Below, one piece after another: positions 27,476 to 35,094 of a stretch of DNA of 64,000 nt. The translations under genes were made by a program, and so were the position numbers. The notes under the pieces were generated by a model that was given only the letters and a program-made list of their open reading frames with translations, did not search any database and was not told where the DNA came from. The stretch comes from Sphingosinicella xenopeptidilytica (GTDB taxonomy: Bacteria; Pseudomonadota; Alphaproteobacteria; Sphingomonadales; Sphingomonadaceae), in assembly GCF_042676985.1 (NCBI RefSeq), contig NZ_JBHTIK010000004.1:186001-250000 (forward strand), read 5' to 3'. Numbering within the stretch: position 1 is the first letter of the stretch; each line of letters begins with the position of its first letter.

Positions 27476-27500
27476 TCCGCGCACTGCACGGCGCAAAGAA

Positions 27501-27531
27501 AAAGGCCGCCGGATACGACCGGGCGGCCTTT
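27501..27531. terminator. Bidirectional hairpin terminator after the TPR gene
   Basis: A perfect 10-bp stem: AAAGGCCGCC (27501-27510) pairs with GGCGGCCTTT (27522-27531) around an 11-nt loop. On the minus strand it is followed by TTTCTTT; on the plus strand the T-tract is short. It lies 26 nt beyond the TPR gene stop. Confidence 0.75.
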
Positions 27532-27678
27532 CAAAAATCAGTCGGCTGGATATCCAGCTAGGGGAGGTAAGGTGTGCCGTAAGGCACGGGCCCGTTTAGC
27601 GTGCTTATGGTAAAATTCGGGTTAACCGCGATTTTTCGCGTTTGATCGCCCGGCGCGCGCCCTGTAATCGTCGCGGCC

Positions 27679-28539
27679 ATGAAGCGGACCCTGCTCCCAC
27701 TCAACGCGCTGCGCGTCTTCGATGCCGCCGCGCGCCACCTGTCGTTCACCAAGGCGGCGGATGAACTTGCGGTGACGCCTGCCGCCGTCGGCCAGCAGAT
27801 TCGTACGCTCGAGGACGTGCTCGGCACCGTGCTGTTCCGGCGCATGACGCGGAACCTCGAACTCACCGACGAAGCGGTGCGCAGCCTGCCTGCGCTCCGC
27901 GAGGGCTTCGCCAAGCTGGAGGAGGCCGTGGCGATCATGCAGGCGGGGCAGGGCGAGGAGCGCCTGACCATCGCCGCGCCGCGCGACTTCATCGGCAAGT
28001 GGCTGGCGCCGCGGCTGGGCCTCATCAAGGCGTCGACGACCGCACGGCAGGTGACGATCCTTCCTACAGACGGGCCGGTCGATTTCAACGCGGCCAATCT
28101 GGACGCCGCGATCTTCTTCGGCGCGATGCCCGCCGAGGAGGAACTGAGCGGCAAGCTGATCGCGCCGGGCACGGTCGTGCTGGTGGCGACGCCGGAGATC
28201 GCCGCGAACGTGAAGATCGTCTCGGAAGTCGCCGCGCAGCCGCTGGTCGAGCACCCGTCCGCGGACTGGCGCGGCTGGTTCGAGGCGCACGGTGTCCACA
28301 TGACCGATCGCAGCGCCAGCCTCGGCGTTGCCGATGCAGGCCTCGCCATCGACAGCGCGGTCGCGGGCTACGGGATCGCGCGTGTGCCGCTGGTGCTCGC
28401 CGAGGCCGACATCGCCGCCGGTCGGCTCGCCGTCGTCATGGAGTCCAAGGTTTCGGACGAAGCCTATTGGCTGATCGCGCCGAGCGCACAGTGGCGCCAG
28501 AAGAAGGTGCGCGATCTGGTGGCGGCACTTAGCGACTAA
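27679..28539 (+). CDS. LysR-type regulator, GcvA-like
   Basis: 286 residues with an N-terminal winged HTH starting LPLNALRVFDAAARHLSFTKAADEL, the form typical of the GcvA/AmpR branch, and a C-terminal periplasmic-binding-like effector domain. It controls unknown targets; no divergent partner gene lies next to it. A possible promoter (TTTGAT, 16 bp, TGTAAT ending at 27668) would start transcription within a few bases of the ATG. Its stop overlaps the convergent parE stop by 4 nt. Confidence 0.88.
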   Translation: MKRTLLPLNALRVFDAAARHLSFTKAADELAVTPAAVGQQIRTLEDVLGTVLFRRMTRNLELTDEAVRSLPALREGFAKLEEAVAIMQAGQGEERLTIAAPRDFIGKWLAPRLGLIKASTTARQVTILPTDGPVDFNAANLDAAIFFGAMPAEEELSGKLIAPGTVVLVATPEIAANVKIVSEVAAQPLVEHPSADWRGWFEAHGVHMTDRSASLGVADAGLAIDSAVAGYGIARVPLVLAEADIAAGRLAVVMESKVSDEAYWLIAPSAQWRQKKVRDLVAALSD

Positions 28540-30512
28540 ACGTCGATCGCGTCTTCCGAAACGGTCGCGGCGCGCTCCTGAATGAAATTGAAGCGATGCT
28601 CCGGGTTGCGGCCCATCAGGCGGTCGACGAGATCGACGACCGGCGCGCGTTCTTCATAGGTATCGGGCAGCGTCACGCGGATCAGCGTGCGCTTTTCCGG
28701 GTCCATCGTGGTTTCGCGAAGCTGCATGGGGGACATCTCGCCGAGGCCCTTGAAGCGGCCGATTTCCACCTTGCCGCGCCCCGAGAATTCGCCCGCGAGC
28801 AGCTCGTCCTTGTGCGCATCGTCGCGCGCGTAGGCGACCTTGCCGCCTTGTGAGAGGCGGTAGAGTGGCGGCTGCGCGAGGTAGAGGTGGCCGTTCTTCA
28901 CGAGGCCCGACATCTCCTGGAAGAAGAAGGTCATCAGCAGTGTGGCGATGTGCGCGCCGTCCACGTCGGCGTCGGTCATGATGACGACGCGGTCGTAGCG
29001 GAGCGCATCGGGATCGAAGCGATCACGCGAGCCACAGCCGAGCGCCTGGATGAGATCGGCGATTTCCTGGTTGGCGCCGATCTTGTCCCGGTTCGCCGAG
29101 GCGACGTTCAGGATCTTGCCGCGAATGGGCAGGATCGCCTGCGTCTTGCGGTCGCGCGCCTGCTTGGCCGAGCCGCCTGCCGAGTCGCCCTCGACGATGA
29201 AGATCTCGGTGCCTTCCGGCGCATCCGACGAACAGTCTGTGAGCTTGCCGGGGAGGCGGAGGCGACGCGCGCTCGTCGCAGTCTTGCGCTTGATCTCCTT
29301 TTCGGCGCGGCGCTTCAGCCGCTCGTCCATGCGTTCGAGCGCGAAGCCGAGGAGCGCGCGGCCGCGTTCCATGTTGTCCGAGAGGAAGTGGTCGAAATGG
29401 TCCTTGACCGCAGCCTCGACGAACTTCGCGGCTTCGGGGCTCGTCAGCCGGTCCTTGGTTTGGCTCTGGAACTGCGGTTCGCGGATGAACACGGAGAGCA
29501 TGATTTCTCCGCCCGAAAGCACGTCCTCGGCGGTGAGGCCTTCGCCCTTCTTCTGGCCGATCAGCCCTGCAAAGCCGCGGATGCCCTTGACGAGCGCCGT
29601 GCGCAGGCCCGCCTCGTGCGTGCCGCCCGCGGGCGTCGGGATCGTGTTGCAATAGTAGCTCGCGGAGCCTTCGCCGTAGAGCGGCCACGCGACCGCCCAT
29701 TCCGCCGAGCCCTGCGTGTCCGGGAATTCCGCGCGGCCCGCGAAGAATTCGTTCGTCGCGCAGTCCCGGTCGCCGAGCTGTTCGGCGAGGTGATCGGCAA
29801 GGCCGCCAGGGAACTGGAACACGGCGGTCGCAGGTGTGTCGTCGCTGATGAGCGCGGGGTCGCACGACCAGCGGATTTCGACACCGCGGAACAAATAGGC
29901 CTTGGAGCGTGCGAGGCGATAGAGGCGGGCAGGGCGGAACGTCGCCTTGTCACCGAAGATCTCGGGATCGGGGTGGAACGCGATGGTGGTGCCGCGCCGG
30001 TTCGGGGCCGCGCCGACCTTTTCGAGTTTCGAGGTGGTGTGACCGCGCGAATAGCGCTGGCGGTAAAGCTCGCGATTGCGCGCGACCTCGACGACGAGTT
30101 CGTCGGAGAGCGCGTTCACCACCGAGATGCCGACGCCATGAAGACCGCCCGAGGTGGCGTAGGCCTTGCTCGAAAACTTGCCGCCCGAGTGCAGCATCGT
30201 GAAGATCACCTCGAGCGCCGACTTGCCCGGATATTTGGGGTGCGCGTCGATCGGAATGCCGCGGCCGTTGTCGGAGATCGTCAGCGTGCCGTCCGACGCG
30301 AGCGAAACCTCGATGCGGTTCGCGTGACCGGCGACCGCTTCGTCCATGCTGTTGTCCAGCACCTCGGCGGCGAGATGGTGCAGCGCGCGCTCGTCCGTGC
30401 CGCCGATATACATGCCGGGGCGGCGGCGCACGGGCTCCAGCCCTTCGAGAACTTCGATCTGGTCGGCGGTGTAGTCGGTCGGGTTGGCGGCGCCCGTGAA
30501 GAGATCACTCAT
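28536..30512 (-). CDS. parE: DNA topoisomerase IV subunit B
   Basis: The ATPase and TOPRIM subunit of topoisomerase IV, which unlinks daughter chromosomes. The 658-residue protein has a GHKL ATPase domain (RPGMYIGGTD, DNGRGIP, GLHGVGISVVNAL), a transducer domain, and a TOPRIM domain with EGDSAGGSAKQ, DADVDGAHI and IRGKILNV. The length is that of ParE, about 150 residues shorter than GyrB. The start is the ATG at 30512 (MSDLFTGA); the frame continues upstream into unrelated Arg-rich sequence, which I reject. Confidence 0.95.
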   Translation of the reverse strand: MSDLFTGAANPTDYTADQIEVLEGLEPVRRRPGMYIGGTDERALHHLAAEVLDNSMDEAVAGHANRIEVSLASDGTLTISDNGRGIPIDAHPKYPGKSALEVIFTMLHSGGKFSSKAYATSGGLHGVGISVVNALSDELVVEVARNRELYRQRYSRGHTTSKLEKVGAAPNRRGTTIAFHPDPEIFGDKATFRPARLYRLARSKAYLFRGVEIRWSCDPALISDDTPATAVFQFPGGLADHLAEQLGDRDCATNEFFAGRAEFPDTQGSAEWAVAWPLYGEGSASYYCNTIPTPAGGTHEAGLRTALVKGIRGFAGLIGQKKGEGLTAEDVLSGGEIMLSVFIREPQFQSQTKDRLTSPEAAKFVEAAVKDHFDHFLSDNMERGRALLGFALERMDERLKRRAEKEIKRKTATSARRLRLPGKLTDCSSDAPEGTEIFIVEGDSAGGSAKQARDRKTQAILPIRGKILNVASANRDKIGANQEIADLIQALGCGSRDRFDPDALRYDRVVIMTDADVDGAHIATLLMTFFFQEMSGLVKNGHLYLAQPPLYRLSQGGKVAYARDDAHKDELLAGEFSGRGKVEIGRFKGLGEMSPMQLRETTMDPEKRTLIRVTLPDTYEERAPVVDLVDRLMGRNPEHRFNFIQERAATVSEDAIDV

Positions 30513-30561
30513 AGCGGCCTTATAGGGGCCGCAGCGGCAGCGGTGAAGGGGCTGCGGGCGC

Positions 30562-31116
30562 CTAGCGTGCGCGTTCGAAAAGTGCCGAAATCGTGTCGTT
30601 GTCGAGCCGGCGCTCGGCGGGATGGATGATCGCCGAGAGCGATTCGACGCGCCGGCGAATCCGCTCCGCGAGCATCCCGCTCGCATGGTGCATGGCCTCG
30701 CCGCCCAGCGGGTGCAGCTCGGCAAGGCCTTGCAGTATGAAGGCCGAAAGGTCGCCGCTCAGCCGATCGAAACGGCGGCGCACGGATGCGGGGCAGAGCG
30801 CGTAGGCCTCGATCACCAGTGCGGCATCGCGCAGGTGGCTGGCTTCGAAGTGTTCGATGTAGTTGCGCGGGCGCCAGTGGTGCAGGTCGCGGTCGAGCGC
30901 GGGATCGCTGCCGGTGACCTCGAGGAGCATGAGAACTTCATTGAACTGATTGAGGAAGTCGCTGGCGAGGCCAGTGTGGGGATCGATGCCGGTGATGGCC
31001 TCGGCGGCGATGTCCGCGATGCGCGAGGCCATGGCTTCCGTCATGTCCGGCGGGAATGCGGCGGCGTTCCGATAGGGCTCGCTCACTGTCCAACCGCCTG
31101 AGTCTGCGTCCATCAT
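30562..31116 (-). CDS. Conserved hypothetical protein
   Basis: 184 residues, mostly predicted alpha helix, without a signal peptide or membrane segment. Two negatively charged helical stretches flank the sequence HHWRPRNYIEHFEASHLRD. I recognise similar hypothetical proteins in sphingomonads but no functional motif. A strong purine-rich AGGGG precedes the paired ATGs at 31116/31113. It lies 49 nt upstream of parE and may be co-transcribed. Confidence 0.7.
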   Translation of the reverse strand: MMDADSGGWTVSEPYRNAAAFPPDMTEAMASRIADIAAEAITGIDPHTGLASDFLNQFNEVLMLLEVTGSDPALDRDLHHWRPRNYIEHFEASHLRDAALVIEAYALCPASVRRRFDRLSGDLSAFILQGLAELHPLGGEAMHHASGMLAERIRRRVESLSAIIHPAERRLDNDTISALFERAR

Positions 31117-31231
31117 CCCCTGTCTCTTAGGCGGCAGGCGTGAAAAACGCCTTAAACGTCCACAACGTCGTTTTTTTTCGCCGGAGATGCATTTTTGCGT
31201 TGCAACATGTCGTGCTGCGGTGCAATATGAT

Positions 31232-31301
31232 TATGCCTATATGGCGATCCTCCCCAAGGATTTGACTAGAGGGTCGGCGGTGACGCCGGCCCTTCTTTCT
31301 G
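31232..31301 (+). ncRNA. Candidate small RNA with anti-Shine-Dalgarno loop
   Basis: In the 357-bp gap between divergent genes, a -10-like TATGAT (31226-31231) is followed by two hairpins. The first has stem ATCCT/AGGAT (31247-31251 and 31257-31261) exposing a CCCC loop. The second is an intrinsic terminator (31271-31292) followed by TTCTTTCT. No plus-strand gene lies upstream, so the terminator must serve a short RNA of about 60-70 nt or a porin leader. The C-rich loop resembles anti-Shine-Dalgarno loops of alphaproteobacterial sRNAs. No good -35 is seen, so the promoter is uncertain. Confidence 0.35.
31271..31300 (+). terminator. Intrinsic terminator in the region upstream of the porin
   Basis: GGGTCGGCG and CGCCGGCCC form a 9-bp stem with one T-G pair around a GTGA loop (31271-31292), followed by TTCTTTCT. 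It lies about 170 nt before the porin start and is not downstream of any plus-strand gene. Confidence 0.65.
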
Positions 31302-31473
31302 TCTGGATTCAGACTGTTGCGTGAAAGCATCAACTGCGTTGCAACTTTGTGACCAGTGGGGCGAAATCACTTGTGCGTCGCCGCAGCGTGGTGAACACTC
31401 CCCCTGAAGCATGAGCTTCGGAACGACCCCTCCCAGGGCGAGCAGCGATCACAGCTGAAATGAAGGTGGAGGA

Positions 31474-32247
31474 ATGATGAAAAAGGGAATTGGCAGCCGC
31501 GCGATCTCGACGACCGTGCTTGCGGCTGCAACGCTTGTCGGCAGCCTCGCAGTGGCGGCTCCGGCCTTCGCGCAGGACGCAGAAGCGACCAGCGATTGGG
31601 AAATCTCGGGCAACGCGGGAATTTTCTCGCAGTACCGCTGGCGCGGCATTTCGCTTTCGGATGAGGAAGTGGCCTTCCAGGGCGGCATCGATGTCGCGCA
31701 TTCGAGCGGCTTCTACGTCGGCACCTGGGGTTCGAGCCTCGCCGGCTTCGGCTCCTACGGCGGCGCCAACACCGAAATCGACGTCTACGCGGGCTATGCC
31801 GGTGAAGCGGGCGGCTTCGGCTACGACATCGGCGCGATCTGGTATCTCTATCCGGGCACCAGCGGCACGGACGTGGTGGAAATCACCGCCTCGCTGAGCA
31901 AGGAACTGGGTCCGGTCGGCGCGAGCGTCGGCGTGGCCTATGCGCCCAAGCAGGACTCGCTCGGCAACGACGACAGCTTCTACCTCTACACGGATTGGTC
32001 CGCAGCCATTCCGAACACCCCGGTCTCGCTCAATGCGCACCTCGGCTACACCGACGGTTCGCTCTCGATCGACCGCGGGTTCTCGACCGATGGCGACTAT
32101 CTCGACTGGTCTCTCGGCGCGTCGGTCTCTTACGACAAGCTGACGCTCGGCGTTTCTTACGTCGACACGGACGTGAAGGGCGGCGACCCGTCGATCAACA
32201 AGATCACGGACTCGGCGATCATCGTTTCGCTGACCGCGGCGTTCTGA
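31474..32247 (+). CDS. TorF family putative porin
   Basis: 257 residues: a signal peptide (cleavage near AFAQ, about residue 34) and a chain of alternating amphipathic beta strands ending in an aromatic residue (LTAAF), as expected of an outer-membrane barrel. The opening of the mature protein, SGNAGIFSQYRWRGISLS, is the signature of the family known as TorF or TIGR02001. These proteins often sit near nitrogen-regulation genes; here glnA and glnB are less than 3 kb away. The substrate is unknown. The start follows GGTGGAGGA; a second ATG lies one codon on. Confidence 0.85.
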   Translation: MMKKGIGSRAISTTVLAAATLVGSLAVAAPAFAQDAEATSDWEISGNAGIFSQYRWRGISLSDEEVAFQGGIDVAHSSGFYVGTWGSSLAGFGSYGGANTEIDVYAGYAGEAGGFGYDIGAIWYLYPGTSGTDVVEITASLSKELGPVGASVGVAYAPKQDSLGNDDSFYLYTDWSAAIPNTPVSLNAHLGYTDGSLSIDRGFSTDGDYLDWSLGASVSYDKLTLGVSYVDTDVKGGDPSINKITDSAIIVSLTAAF

Positions 32248-32272
32248 TCCAGCGATCAGTTCAGGGTAACGG

Positions 32273-32309
32273 AAGCCCCGGAAATCTCAGGATTTCCGGG
32301 GCTTTCTTG
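32273..32309 (+). terminator. Strong intrinsic terminator of the porin gene
   Basis: A perfect 14-bp stem, AAGCCCCGGAAATC (32273-32286) with GATTTCCGGGGCTT (32291-32304), closed by a TCAG tetraloop and followed by TCTTGT. It is 25 nt after the porin stop. Confidence 0.9.
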
Positions 32310-32419
32310 TGTCTGCGCGGCGGGAATGACGTGTGCCATTGGTCCAGATGAGAGGGTGAGGCGGGACGCGATAATGGGCTAAGGGAGCGTTAGGCGCATT
32401 AGCCCGACAAGGAGAGGCC

Positions 32420-32854
32420 GTGAACCAGACCGACGAGCGCATCCGAGCGAGTTTCGCAAAACAGGGGCTCATGCGGACATTGGGCGCGACGCTTGTCGAT
32501 GTCGCGCCGGGTGCCGTCGAGATCGCCCTGCGGCCGGACCCGGCGGTTTCCCAGCAGCATGGTTTCGTCCACGCTGGCGCGGTGAGCGCCATTGCCGACA
32601 CGGCGGCGGGCTATGCCGCACTGAGCCTGATGCCTGCGGGCCGGGGCGTGCTGACGACGGAGTTCAAGATCAACCTCGTCGCGCCTGCGATGGGGGATCG
32701 CATCGTCGCGCGCGGCAAGGTGATCAAGGCGGGCCGGACGCTGACTTTGGCGCAGGCGGAGGTGTTCGCGGAAAGCGGAGGGCAGGCGAGGCTGGTTGCC
32801 TTGCTGACTGCCACGTTGATGGCGATCGAGGCTCGCGACGGCATTGTCGACTGA
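32420..32854 (+). CDS. PaaI family hotdog thioesterase
   Basis: 144 residues with a single hotdog fold. The family helix QQHGFVHAGAVSAIADTAAG contains the conserved HGG-like turn (here HAG) and the Asp that activates water. PaaI-type enzymes hydrolyse aryl- or acyl-CoA esters, often as a salvage activity; the substrate is unknown. The start is GTG at 32420, supported by AAGGAGAGG. Confidence 0.87.
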   Translation: MNQTDERIRASFAKQGLMRTLGATLVDVAPGAVEIALRPDPAVSQQHGFVHAGAVSAIADTAAGYAALSLMPAGRGVLTTEFKINLVAPAMGDRIVARGKVIKAGRTLTLAQAEVFAESGGQARLVALLTATLMAIEARDGIVD

Positions 32855-32887
32855 GCGGCGAGCCGGCAGTTTTCCGCGCGCCCAAAT

Positions 32888-32919
32888 GAAAAGGGGCCCG
32901 CGCTTTCGCGCGAGCCCCT
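32888..32919 (-). terminator. Terminator at the end of glnA
   Basis: An interrupted stem, AGGGGC..GCGC paired with GCGC..GCCCCT (32892-32919), is followed on the minus strand by TTTTCATTT. It lies 20 nt beyond the glnA stop and may also stop the convergent thioesterase transcript. Confidence 0.7.
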
Positions 32920-32939
32920 GAACGGCCCAAATCCCCCGA

Positions 32940-34352
32940 TCAGGCCGAATAGTACATGTCGAATTCGACAGGCGAAGGCGCCATTTCCCAGCGCAGCACT
33001 TCGTGCATCTTCAGGTCGATGAAGCTGTCGATCATCTCGTCGGTGAAGACACCGCCGCGCGTGAAGACCTTGCGGTTCTTGTCGAGGTTGACGAGCGCCT
33101 CACGCAGCGAGCCGCACACGGTCGGAACCTTCTTCAGCTCCTTCGGCGGAAGGTCGTAGAGGTTCTTGTCCATCGGCTGGCCCGGGTGGATGCGGTTCTC
33201 GATGCCGTCGAGGCCGGCCATCAGGATCGCGGCGTAGCAGAGGTAGGGGTTCGCCGTGGCGTCCGGGAAGCGGAACTCGACGCGGCGGCTCTTCGGACCC
33301 GTGCCGTACGGAATACGGCAGGAGGCCGAACGGTTGCGGCTGGAGTAGGCCAGCAGCACCGGCGCTTCGAAGCCCGGGACGAGGCGCTTGTAGCTGTTCG
33401 TCGAGGGGTTCGTGAACGCGTTCAGCGCCTTGGCGTGCTTGATGACGCCGCCGATGAAGAACAGCGCGGTTTCCGAAAGACCGGCGTAGCCGTCACCCGA
33501 GAACAGCGGCTTGCCCTTCTTCCAGATCGAGATGTGCGTGTGCATTCCCGAGCCGTTGTCGTCCTTGATCGGCTTCGGCATGAATGTTGCCGTTTTGCCA
33601 TAGGCGTGCGCGACATTGTGCACGACATACTTGTAGATCTGCATACGATCGGCGGTCTGGACGAGCGTGCCGAAGGTGAGGCCAAGCTCATGCTGCGCTG
33701 CAGCAACTTCGTGATGATGCTTGTCCATGGGCAGGCCCATTTCGAGCATCACGGAGACCATTTCCGAACGCAGGTCGTGGCACGGATCAACCGGCGCGAC
33801 GGGGAAATAGCCGCCCTTGGCGCGCGGACGGTGGCCCATGTTGCCCTCGTCGTACTCGCGGCCCGTGTTGGTCGGCAGCTCGATGTCGTCAATCTTGTAG
33901 CCGGAGCCGTTGTAGCCGTTTTCGAAGCGTACGTCGTCGAAGACAAAGAATTCGGCCTCGGGGCCGACATAGGCGGTGTCGCCGACGCCGCTGTTGCCGA
34001 GGAAGGCTTCGGCGCGCTTGGCGACCGAGCGCGGATCGGAGCCATAGAGTTCGCCCGTCGCCGGGTCGACGACGTCGCAGAACACGATCAGCATCGGCGT
34101 CGCCGAGAACGGATCGACATAGACCGAGTCGAGGTCCGGCTTCAGGATCATGTCGGACTCGTTGATGGCCTTCCAGCCGTCGATCGACGAACCGTCGAAC
34201 ATGATGCCGTCGGTCAGCATGTCTTCATCGACGACGCTCGCGCACATCGCCATGTGGTGCCATTTGCCGCGAAGATCGGTGAAGCGGACATCGAGCCACT
34301 CGATCTCCTTGTCCTTGATCTGCTTCAGAATGTCGGCTGGTTTGTTCGCCAT
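32940..34352 (-). CDS. glnA: Glutamine synthetase, type I
   Basis: Makes glutamine from glutamate, ammonia and ATP. The 470-residue protein matches GSI-beta: N-terminal DxxFDGSS-like MFDGSSIDGW, ATP/metal motif NGSGMHTHIS, KPIKDDN, FTNPSTNSYKRLVPG, SRNRSASCRIP and the adenylylation tyrosine in NLYDLPP (near residue 398). It is therefore expected to be controlled by GlnE. It is the second gene of glnB-glnA, 56 nt after glnB, so it is probably transcribed from the sigma54-type promoter ahead of glnB. Confidence 0.97.
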   Translation of the reverse strand: MANKPADILKQIKDKEIEWLDVRFTDLRGKWHHMAMCASVVDEDMLTDGIMFDGSSIDGWKAINESDMILKPDLDSVYVDPFSATPMLIVFCDVVDPATGELYGSDPRSVAKRAEAFLGNSGVGDTAYVGPEAEFFVFDDVRFENGYNGSGYKIDDIELPTNTGREYDEGNMGHRPRAKGGYFPVAPVDPCHDLRSEMVSVMLEMGLPMDKHHHEVAAAQHELGLTFGTLVQTADRMQIYKYVVHNVAHAYGKTATFMPKPIKDDNGSGMHTHISIWKKGKPLFSGDGYAGLSETALFFIGGVIKHAKALNAFTNPSTNSYKRLVPGFEAPVLLAYSSRNRSASCRIPYGTGPKSRRVEFRFPDATANPYLCYAAILMAGLDGIENRIHPGQPMDKNLYDLPPKELKKVPTVCGSLREALVNLDKNRKVFTRGGVFTDEMIDSFIDLKMHEVLRWEMAPSPVEFDMYYSA

Positions 34353-34408
34353 TACTCGCCTTTCCTCTTTTAACCCTGCTGTTGTGGAGTTGTTATGGTG
34401 ATGATGGT

Positions 34409-34747
34409 TCAGATGGCTTCGTTGTCGCGCTCGCCGGTGCGGATGCGGTAGGCCGACTCGATCGTCGACACGAAGATCTTGCCGTCGCCGATGCGGCCCG
34501 TTTTGGCGGCACCCGCGATGGCTTCCACGGTGCGCTCGACAATGGCGTCGTCGACGACGACCTCGAGCTTCACCTTGGGGAGAAAGTCCACGATATATTC
34601 GGCACCGCGGTAAAGCTCCGTGTGGCCCTTCTGGCGGCCAAAGCCCTTCGCCTCGACAACGGTGATGCCCGATACGCCGACTTCGTGCAGCGCTTCCTTC
34701 ACCTCATCAAGCTTGAAGGGCTTGATGATCGCCTCGATCTTTTTCAC
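34409..34747 (-). CDS. glnB: Nitrogen regulatory protein PII
   Basis: A trimeric sensor of 2-oxoglutarate, ATP and ADP, regulated by uridylylation. The 112-residue protein has the classic opening KKIEAIIKPFKLDEVKEAL, the uridylylated Tyr51 in the T-loop (YRGAEYIVDF) and the C-terminal signature TGRIGDGKIFV. It is transcribed ahead of glnA. glnB is preferred over glnK because it is linked to glnA, not amtB. Confidence 0.95.
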   Translation of the reverse strand: MKKIEAIIKPFKLDEVKEALHEVGVSGITVVEAKGFGRQKGHTELYRGAEYIVDFLPKVKLEVVVDDAIVERTVEAIAGAAKTGRIGDGKIFVSTIESAYRIRTGERDNEAI

Positions 34748-34807
34748 CTGGCTTTACCCCTTGAACGAATTCGATCTGCCCCGGATGGGGTATTGCCTTC
34801 GCGTAAC

Positions 34808-34822
34808 GCATGATCCGTGCCA
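34808..34822 (-). promoter_or_regulatory. Sigma54 (RpoN) -24/-12 promoter for glnB-glnA
   Basis: On the minus strand the sequence is TGGCACGGATCATGC: GG and GC elements with exactly 10 bases between them, and the first seven bases match the RpoN consensus TGGCACG perfectly; the -12 half is ATGC in place of TTGC. The predicted start is about 50 nt before glnB. Clear NtrC sites were not found by eye upstream. Confidence 0.75.
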
Positions 34823-34984
34823 GATGCCGCAGCGCGGCAAAGCGCAGGGAAGCGCATTTTCAGGGCAGTCACTTTGTCGAATGCTGCACGACTTCCGGGC
34901 ATCTTGCCTAAAAATTCAGCAGGTGCATGTGCCTCGCTTGACGGCAGGCCGGGGCGCCCGTATGTGCGCATCCTCATCGCGTGT

Positions 34985-35062
34985 GGCGACCGTAGCTCAA
35001 TCGGTTAGAGCGCCGGTTTGTGGTACCGGAGGTTGCGGGTTCGATCCCCGTCGGTCGCCCCA
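34985..35062 (+). tRNA. tRNA-His (GTG)
   Basis: A full cloverleaf: acceptor GCGACCG (34986-34992) pairs with CGGTCGC, D-arm GCTC..GAGC, anticodon loop TTTGTGGT with GTG, T-arm GGGTTCGATCCC, and encoded CCA at 35060-35062. The extra G at 34985 pairs with C73, the -1 guanine identity element of histidine tRNAs. Confidence 0.97.
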
Positions 35063-35094
35063 GTTTTCTCGCTTTTCCGCGCTTTTCAGCGAAC

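Noticed and set aside
27558..28349. 263-residue antisense frame opposite the LysR gene
   Set aside because: Shadow. The LysR frame has a clear HTH and effector domain.
34985..35062. tRNA-His as a phage insertion site
   Set aside because: No integrase or foreign genes lie near it; tamB follows directly.
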